Source: Carya illinoinensis (taxonomy: Eukaryota > Streptophyta > Magnoliopsida > Fagales > Juglandaceae). From it: a DNA stretch of 64,000 bases. The stretch spans positions 21,478,501 through 21,542,500 of the forward strand of contig NC_056757.1 of NCBI RefSeq assembly GCF_018687715.1. The letters run 5' to 3'. A model generated the notes under the pieces. That model worked only from the letters and a program-made list of their open reading frames with translations, was not told where the DNA came from and made no database searches. Positions 56,846 through 64,000 of this stretch are shown here, piece after piece. The translations under genes and the position numbers were made by a program. Each line of letters opens with the position of its first letter. Positions within the stretch are counted from its first letter, which is position 1.

Positions 56846-58989
56846 GACTCCATTGGGAATGCAACTGGCTTGGAGCTTGTGAGGCGTGTATCTTGAAGTA
56901 TATCCAAAGTATACTTTCTCTCACAAAGAGAGATTCTAGATTTTGATCTGGCTACTGCCAATCCCAAGAAGTACTTCAACTGCCCCAAGTCCTTGATTGT
57001 GAACTTCTCATGTAGAAACACCTTGAGTTGCTGAATCTCAATTAGACTCTCACTAGCTAGTAGAACATCATCTACATATACTAGTAATGCTATGAAAAAA
57101 GCGGAGGTTTTCTAAATGAAAAGTGAGCAATCAGAATTGCCTTGAGTAAAGCCATAGTAGAGGAGGGCTTGAGAGAGTTTAGCAAACCATTTTTGAGAGG
57201 CCTGCTTCAGACCATAAAGACTCTTAACAATCTACAAACTGTATTGGGCTATTTAACATCCGAACCAAGGTCACTTCCATGTAAACTTCTTCATGTAATT
57301 CACCATGTAAAAAAGCATTATTTACATCTAATTGGTGAATATACCAACCCTTAATAGCAGTAATAGCTAACAATAATTGAATTCAAGTAAGTTTTGCCAT
57401 TGGAGAAAAAAGTATAAAAGAAGTCTAATCCATTTTGTTGAGTGTAGCCTTTAGCTACTACCCTTACTTTATGTCTTTCTATAGTTCCATCAACTTTGTA
57501 TTTCACTCTAAAAACTCATTTACAACCTATGGTTTTGTTTATTTTAGGAAGAGTAACAAGTTCCCAGGTTTTGTTCAACTTGAGTTCATTTCTCATAGCA
57601 ACTTGCCATTCATGTGATTTTGCAGCTTGTTGATATGTTTTGGGTTCTTTGGTAACAGAAATTGAAGCTAAAAAGGCTTTGTGTGATGCTAAAAGTCTAT
57701 TGACAGAAATGAGAGATGATATAGGATAGAGATTATTTGTGTTAGAGGAACAACCAATAGAAGCAGATGAGTTGATTGCACGAGGAAACAATAACACATT
57801 ACCACAATAGTAATCTTGCAAAACTTTTGGTGACTGTTTACTTCTTGATGATTTTCTGATATGTGAATCAGTAGGAATAGGATTTGCTAAGTTAGTTTGA
57901 TGGATGCAGTCAATATGAGACAAATTTGATTCACTAGAATTCATTGAGGAATTATTTTGATCAAAAGGGATAGGATTATTTCAAGAATTATTTTGGTTAG
58001 AAGGGATAGAAGGTATAGAATTATTTATATGAGAGGAATTATGTTGAAATTCTAAAGAAGGAAAAAAAAATGTAGGTATGGCAGAATTAGTTGGAAGAGT
58101 TTGAAATGGAAAGTTGGTTTCATGAAACACAACATTTCTGGAAATAATGAAACTGTTTGTATGACCATTGTAGCCACAGTGAGTACAATGTAACGAGGAC
58201 TTCTTCAACTTGTCTTTAGAAAACTTGGACGGAGTAGTCTAATTAGGCTGAGTAGAATGTTTTGCAAACAAAGCATGTGTCAGTGCTTGTGAAATTAGTC
58301 AATTGTTTCTAACTTTCTTCTTGAAGTAGCAAAGAGAACACTTTAGCCATGCTAGGCAATGGAACAAGAAGTAACAATTGACTTCTTACTAAGGCATAAG
58401 AGTCATTCAGGCCTACAAGAAACTTCAATACGTAATCTAACTATTGTCTAAGTAGCAAGAAATTGATAAGATCGCAGGTACAAGAAGCCATCTTGCCACA
58501 TGTATAGGTTGGGAATGGCCAATAATTGACATACTCATCCCACAGAGTCTTGAAAGCACTAAAATATTCTGTAATTGAAGATGAACCTTGGTTTATACAA
58601 CTTAGGTATTTTTCAAGATGAAAAACCCTTGGTCCATCACTTCTCAAATACCTTGTTTTTAGCTCATTCGAAAGATCTATAGCAGATGCAACATGAAGAA
58701 GGCTATTTCTAATATCTTTAGCAATATAATTCATGAGCTAGGAGAGTACCAAATTATTGGCATGAAGCCAAGTAGTATGATTAATATGTTGATTAGTAGG
58801 AGGAGCAACAATGGAGCCATCAATGAAAGCTACCTTGTTCTTGACAGTTAGTGTAATGGTGATCGAGCGACTCCAAGCAATGTAGTTGTCTCCTGCAAAG
58901 ACTTTTGAGACCAAGAGAGAACTCAAATTATCACTAGGATGAAGATAATATGGGCTAGAAGAATCATTTAAAGGGTTAAGGATAAGAGA
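56846..58989 (-). pseudogene. Copia 3 RT and gag with protease/integrase deleted
   Basis: Read right to left. Gag at 58340-58989: 'LYYLHPSDN'-type start, NYIAWSRSITITL, 'RVFHLEKYLSCINQGSSSITEYFSAF', C-T-CGKMASCTC. The knuckle region at about 58150-58190 reads CTHCGYNGHT and is followed at once by [12 protein letters not shown], which normally lies after integrase. So protease, GAG-pre-integrase and the integrase core are missing. Next is the RT N-terminus at 57516-57944 ('WQVAMRNELKLNKTWELVTLP', K-T-I-GCKWVF) and RT core down to 56850 ('KDLGQLKYFLGLAVARSK', near 56940-57000, and 'LLVYVDDVL'-type near 57060-57080). Stops and frameshifts are present. Confidence 0.85.
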
Positions 58990-59510
58990 TGTGATGCCCC
59001 CAGATTTCGTTTGGAATCGAACAGAAATCCGGAGCATCGGGACATGCAACATAAGGTTACCTGCCCCCCATCATAACATATAAGATGCAATGTTATTAAC
59101 ATGCATCTAGCATTATGCAATATTCGCAGAGGATAATTTTTTTTTGAGCAATACTATGCACCAAACTTATAGTATCCCAAATAGCTAAATCATAATTCAA
59201 TTATATTTAACAAAAATAAACATCCACAATTTCAATACGAGTCTCAGACGACTGTAATCTAAAACGCATGGGAGGCCAGACTCTATATTTACATTACCAA
59301 AATACACTATTGAAGAAGTTCGTTGAGTAACTCGTGTAACTCGACTAACGAGGCCAAAATCTGTCCAAAAACTAACTATGGAAGTTGTAAGTTCCGTGTC
59401 ATGTCTGCGACATCTTGTCAACCTCCTCCAGTCTACCCGTGTCTGCTCCCTGCTCTGATCTTGACACAATGCCCACCATACGGGGGGAATGGTAGTTGAG
59501 ACTACAATAG

Positions 59511-59532
59511 TGAGATTTGATTACAAATCTCA
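59511..59532 (-). repeat. Conserved hairpin, second family B copy
   Basis: TGAGATTTG-ATTA-CAAATCTCA on the + strand, with the same 9-bp stem as at 56374-56395. Confidence 0.75.
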
Positions 59533-59619
59533 GCAAGTTAATAGGAAACTTTCACATAGCTTAATGATGTATGCATGATAGTAAAAACATGAATGCATAA
59601 TTAAAATCGTAAGTAAGCA

Positions 59620-60235
59620 TAACATAACTTGACATATAGCATGGCATAACTGACATACCCTGAACAGAAATGTGAACCAAACTTGATGTCACATGACTTG
59701 AACTTGAACTTAAAACACAACATGGACTAGTAACATAACAAGAACTTGAACTTGAAGCATAACATGAACTTGAAACATAGCATGAACGTGAACATACATA
59801 ACATAAACATGAACTTGAACCTAACATAAACCTGAGCATAACATGACATAAACGTGAGCTTGAGACATAATGTGAATGTGAACATAGCATAACATGAATG
59901 TGAACTTGAAACATAACATGGACTTGAAACATAGCATGAACATGAACATGAACATACATAACATAAACATGAACTTGAACCTAACATAAACCTGAGCATA
60001 ACATGACATAAACATGAGCTTGAGACATAATGTGAATGTGAACATAGCATAACATGAATGTGAACTTGAACATAACATGTACGTGAACATATCATGACAT
60101 GAACATGAACTTGAAACATAACGAACATGAACACAACATAACATGAACATGAGTTTGAACTTAACATAAACGTGAACATAATATGATATGAACATGAACT
60201 TGAAACTTAACGTAAACATGAACATAACATAACAT
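59620..60235. repeat. ACATGAAC-type minisatellite in family B LTR
   Basis: Short imperfect repeats of ACATAACATGAACATGAAC and ACTTGAA words, with a longer block (about 170 bp, 'AACATACATAACATAAACATG' to 'CATAACATGAATGTGAAC') duplicated near 59770-59900 and 59945-60075. On the reverse strand it translates to Met/Cys/Tyr/Ser-rich pseudo-proteins, which are not real genes. Confidence 0.8.
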
Positions 60236-60620
60236 AACGGTAGATTATACTCCTTCACCGTAGTACTCGGCAGCGCATAGCCTTGACCGTAGTACCAGGC
60301 AGCGCATATCATCCTTCTATAGTACGGCAGATTATACTCCTTCACCATAGTACTTGGCAGCGCATGGCCTTGACCACAGTACCAGGCAGCGCATATTATC
60401 CTTGACCATAACATAACTTAACATAACGGTAGATTATACTCCTTCATTGTAGTACTCGGCAGTGCATAACCTTGACTGCAGTACCAGGCAGCGCGTATTA
60501 TCCTTAACCATAACATAACTTAACTGATTTAACCATCTGTAGTATGGTAGATTATACTCCTTCACCTTAGTACTCGGCAGCGCATAGCCTTGACTGCAAT
60601 ACCAAGCAGCGCGTATCATT
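60236..60620. repeat. About 100-bp tandem repeats with GCAGCGCAT motif
   Basis: Four units of about 85-120 bp each start with GTAGATTATACTCCTTCA and carry two GTAGTAC..GGCAGCGCAT words. Unit lengths vary. One degraded trace remains at the left edge of 27778-30886. Confidence 0.75.
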
Positions 60621-63600
60621 CTTGACCGCAGCACAAATTAACTGATAACTGAAACTTAACTGTTCTCAAAATGCACAACTGTATATGAGATGAAATATGA
60701 CTGGAATACGAAAGAACATAAGTCCTGACGTCACATAACATGACTTGAACATAACTTGAGAGACATGACTTACTTGAGATAGAAATATTTTGTAGTATGA
60801 CATAATATGTAACAAACAACATTTCATAACATGGCATAACATGTAACAATAAATATTGCGTGACATGTCATATACTTAATAGATGGCATAACATAATATG
60901 ACATACTTGTAAAATATAGCAATCCGTGACATAATAGATTGTGTAACAGATAAGCATTCATGACATAATAAATCATGCGTAACAGATATACATGTAATAA
61001 CGTGGCATGGCATGGCATATATGATAACATACATACATAAATTGTTATTCCCTTACTCATCATACATACATTCTAAACTGATAGTAAGTTAGAAGCTAAC
61101 TTACCTCGATAGTAGTGTTTTACGAGAATAAAGTGTGAAATACGAGTAACTATAAGAGGGTATTCTAAAAGTTATAAATTTAATTACTAACAATTAGAAA
61201 TGTGTAAAAGAGACAACTTAGAGTAAAATTACCATCTTATCTTCTACATGTGGAAAAATGACTATTTTACCCATAACTTAAGGATTTCACATCTTAACTC
61301 CAAAAATTTTTAAAATTTACATTCCTCATGTAAATTTTGTCCTAAACTCAAATATCAATTTAAAAAAATTTAAAACAAATTACAACTATAGAAAACACAC
61401 TATGGCCGAAATATTCATAGGCCATTTCTCTTGATTTTTGTTGCAATTCTTTCCAACTTCAAAACTCATGCTTAAACCAAAATTTTGCAACAAAGGTCTT
61501 CCTATCTTAAGTTTAAAATCATACTTAAAACATTCATTTAGAAAAAGCTAATAATCAACACCAAACTTTTTGTAAAAAGATCCAAACACTTGAATCACAA
61601 GTTTTGACCCTAAATCAAAACATCTCCAAGAATTTCAAAAAAAATCAAATCTTACTTCTACAATATTCATAACATCATCCTAAGATGAACCATGCTTTAA
61701 ATCATCAAAATAAATTCACCAAAGTCAGAAAATAACACTTGGAGTTTTTGGTTTTACACTTAGTCCAAAAACAGAAACTTTTTCCTCAACTAGCTTTGAT
61801 AAATCTTTTGACCAATTGTTTAAGAAGGTGAGATCTTTGAAATAAAGCATCATATGGTTTTAAAATGTGTCCTAAATAATATCCAACCATCAACCTTAAA
61901 ATCACGTGGCTAAAACTCAATAAAACATGGATCTAACCCAAAAACATCAAATCTTAAGCCTAACCGAAATTCTCTTGCATAGAAAAATCATATATTTGAA
62001 AATAATGCTAAATATCTTCAAAATAACATCCTAACATGAAAATAAGAGACTCAGGATCATCATATACAAATATCAAAGCCATTAGAGTAAGATTAGACCA
62101 CGAAACATTCAAGCTTTCCCCAAATAAAACTGTTTTCTACTTCCAATTTTCAAGTTTCTAGATCTAAGAAAATCTTTCACCAAAAGCTTTATTCATGCAA
62201 CAAAAATTTAATGAAAACTATCAAACACATTCTAAAAACACTCCATAAAAGTTTTAGACCAAGATATACCCATTAGCTTGGTCAAAAATTCCAAAACATA
62301 ACATACTTTCCATTTTCACACCCAGAATGACCTTTCCATGGTTAAAAATACTTTAGACCCACCAAATGATAATGTAATGATAAAAATAATATATCCATGG
62401 AAACTAGACTCAAATATGAACAACTTTTATGAAGGATTCATTGTGTGAAAATACTTAAAAAGGGTAAAAAATCTGAACACAAAAAAATCCAGAAATTTGT
62501 CTGAAAGAGCTCTTTTGGGTTTCTCTCTAAGAACGGAGTGAAGAAGTGATGAAAGGGAAGAAAGTGTCTTGCACGACTCAAGGCTTCTGTAGGGGGAAGA
62601 TATGGACCACAATGACTTTGATTGGAGGTGGCTCTGTGACATAAAGTAGAGAATAGTGAGGGGCAAAGGACAACCTGCAGAAGCTATGAGGTATGGGGGT
62701 TGATGGGGTGGGTTTTTCCATCTCATCAAGGCACTATTGGGTGCATCCAAGGGTAGTAAATGGTCTACCATGTGAGGGAGGAAACTTCTTCAAGAAGCCT
62801 TACCAAGGTGGTCAAATTCGTGGGCCTTAGTGGGCCTCAACCAAGTGGGCTTCAATTTGGAGTTTAAAGAGGGTTTGGTTGGGGTTTGAGATGCTATCAA
62901 ACTCAAATCTAATTTTTATTGGCCCAAAAAAATTTCCAAGGTTTAAAAGGTTGGATAATGATGTCATAATAAAAATTTGAGAAATTAATAGCATGTGGAA
63001 GTGATTTAAATCTATGCTTAAACACAATGTTAGAAATTGGATCAAAAAGGGTTCAAAGGCCAATTTTAGGCTTTCAGTTTCAACCAAGACTTTGGGGTTT
63101 CAAATGGATTCCAACCATTTAGAGTTTCACCAAGGTTAAAAGCCTCTTTGATCTGACTCAATTTGGTTGATCAGATGAAAAATGTAAAGCTTAGGTGGCA
63201 TGATCTCACAAATTGATTTCCTTCATAAATCCATCTAATGGTTCCTTTTTGTAGCAAGTGTCTAATACTATTCAGTATGTGTGGCTAAAATCTTACCAAG
63301 TGTCCAAATAAAATTTCTCTAACCTAATTTAGACATTCCACACTATGATTTTGAAAACACTGCACTTAGTACGCTTATCGAGATTACTATTCACTCCAAA
63401 GAAATAGATAATAAAATTAGTACTAAAAAATCCTAAATATTCATATTAACCTACAGTGAAAATCGTTTACCAAAATTCAACATTGAAGTGCCCCTAGAAA
63501 TAAATTCACAGTTTCAAACAATCATTTCATCCGAAATTATGAAAATGGGTTATTGTGCTATAAAATCCTAAATATTCAATTGAGTCTAGTGGCATAGACT

Positions 63601-63795
63601 ATAACGTATTCTGATACTTGTAACTACCTCAAACAATTTAAATCGCATTTCTGGCACCATAGCGAGTGATAACATTGACTATGTTGACAAGCTAAAGCCT
63701 ATGTGATTAGTCGATTCGTGAAAACTTATGGAGTTTTCATGAGATTCCTAAAGTCTATAAAAATTTCACCATTGAATTTCTAGCGGGTTGTTACA

Positions 63796-63836
63796 AGAGA
63801 GGATTCTGAAGAATTGAGAGAATTCTCTTTTGTCAT
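63796..63836 (-). pseudogene. Copia 3 gag N-terminus
   Basis: The ATG is at 63836 (reverse), giving MTKENSLNSSESS up to the giant LTR; the frame continues across the insertion into LILNPLNDSSS at 58989. The start was chosen because it is the first ATG after the PBS in the gag frame. Leader: 63837-63949. Confidence 0.75.
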
Positions 63837-63949
63837 GTTACCAAGAAAATACATGAAAACCAAGATTCTTGAGAGATTTTTTTAGTAGAATTTGCAAAGT
63901 AGATTGCCAGAAGGGGAAAAGAAAATATGCAGAAGCAAGTATGATTTTT

Positions 63950-63962
63950 CAATCTGATACCA
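63950..63962 (-). promoter_or_regulatory. Copia 3 primer binding site
   Basis: The reverse strand reads TGGTATCAGATTG, flush with the LTR end. Confidence 0.85.
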
Positions 63963-64000
63963 TGCTCTGAACAAAATGAATTTACTTCATAGAGAAATAA
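63963..64000 (-). mobile_element. Copia 3 5' LTR, cut by the window end
   Basis: The + strand opens TGCTCTGAAC and then AAAATGAATTTACTTCATA, which matches 52284 onward of the 3' LTR. About 70 bases present in the 3' LTR are missing here, so the two LTRs differ by an indel. Confidence 0.75.

Larger units (their letters stand above)
58990..63795 (-). mobile_element. Family B giant solo LTR (4806 bp)
   Basis: The + strand opens TGTGATGCCCCC and closes GCGGGTTGTTACA; reversed, it runs TGTAACAACCCGC...GGGGGCATCACA. A perfect 5-bp duplication AGAGA lies at 58985-58989 and 63796-63800. It sits in the copia gag N-terminus, and removal restores the gag frame. No coding domain on either strand. It is 1.15 kb longer than the 53195 copy, mainly through the repeat-rich part at 59620-60620. 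At 4.8 kb it is a very long LTR. Confidence 0.9.
52203..64000 (-). mobile_element. Copia element 3, nearly full span, with internal deletion and two nested LTRs
   Basis: From right to left: 5' LTR (63963 to beyond the window), PBS (63950-63962), gag start (63836), giant LTR insertion 58990-63795, rest of gag, a deletion removing protease and most of integrase, RT, second giant LTR insertion 53195-56845, RNase H, PPT, 3' LTR. Removing both insertions leaves about 3.3 kb, against about 4.5-5 kb for an intact copia. The right TSD lies outside the window. Confidence 0.85.

Noticed and set aside
59561..60414. Three overlapping 130-197-codon frames rich in Met, Cys, Tyr, Ser and Phe
   Set aside because: Translations of the ACATGAAC-type minisatellite within a family B LTR. 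Repeats with a period divisible by three keep frames open.

Overview
This window is transposable-element-dense nuclear DNA of a flowering plant, almost certainly a eudicot. The evidence is the mix of Ty1/copia, Ty3/gypsy, plant L1 (ORF1 with zinc knuckle; ORF2 with endonuclease, RT, zf-RVT and RNase H), BED-finger hAT and CACTA-like remnants, plus a plant BAHD acyltransferase fragment. A MITE-like repeat near 48.7 kb resembles repeats I associate with Fagales-type trees (walnut, oak); that is recollection, not a search. I see no intact host gene, tRNA, rRNA or CRISPR array. The only host gene I recognise is a broken BAHD acyltransferase at 51.6-52.2 kb.

Layout from the left. 0.8-2.7 kb: decayed BED-finger hAT transposase. 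3.7-5.7 kb: solo LTR with 5-bp TSD (family A, termini TGTGATG...CATCACA). 6.3 kb: CACTA-like scrap. 6.4-7.7 kb: family A LTR fragment. 8.4-19.8 kb: remains of a minus-strand Ty3-like element whose LTR carries a 2.3-kb family A solo LTR and a full-length L1. That L1 is itself split by a 1.5-kb non-autonomous poly(A) retroposon. 19.8-21.3 kb: partial LTR-like repeat (family C). 21.3-27.8 kb: family A element on the minus strand with both LTRs, PBS, PPT and gag but no pol. It sits in a truncated giant LTR (family B, 27.8-30.9 kb), which in turn sits in the 3' LTR of a chromovirus-like gypsy (30.9-33.3 kb). 33.3-37.0 kb: plus-strand copia. 37-38.1 kb: PPT and spacer of another element. 38.1-40.5 kb: 5'-truncated L1. 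40.6-43.8 kb: probable LTR. 43.8-47.5 kb: copia gag and 5' LTR split by a complete 2.7-kb family C LTR. 49.6-51.3 kb: second copy of the poly(A) retroposon. 51.6-52.2 kb: BAHD pseudogene, cut by a copia that fills the rest of the window (52.2-64 kb) and is itself split by two giant family B LTRs (3.65 and 4.8 kb).

Five-base target-site duplications were found by eye for five LTR insertions and 16-base duplications for both retroposons. This fixes the nesting order in several places. Almost every coding region carries stops or frameshifts. The most interesting material is non-coding: very long LTRs with variable minisatellite modules, a conserved acidic reading frame next to an antisense splice-donor consensus in family A LTRs, and a 34-bp-period array of stem-loops in the non-autonomous retroposon.
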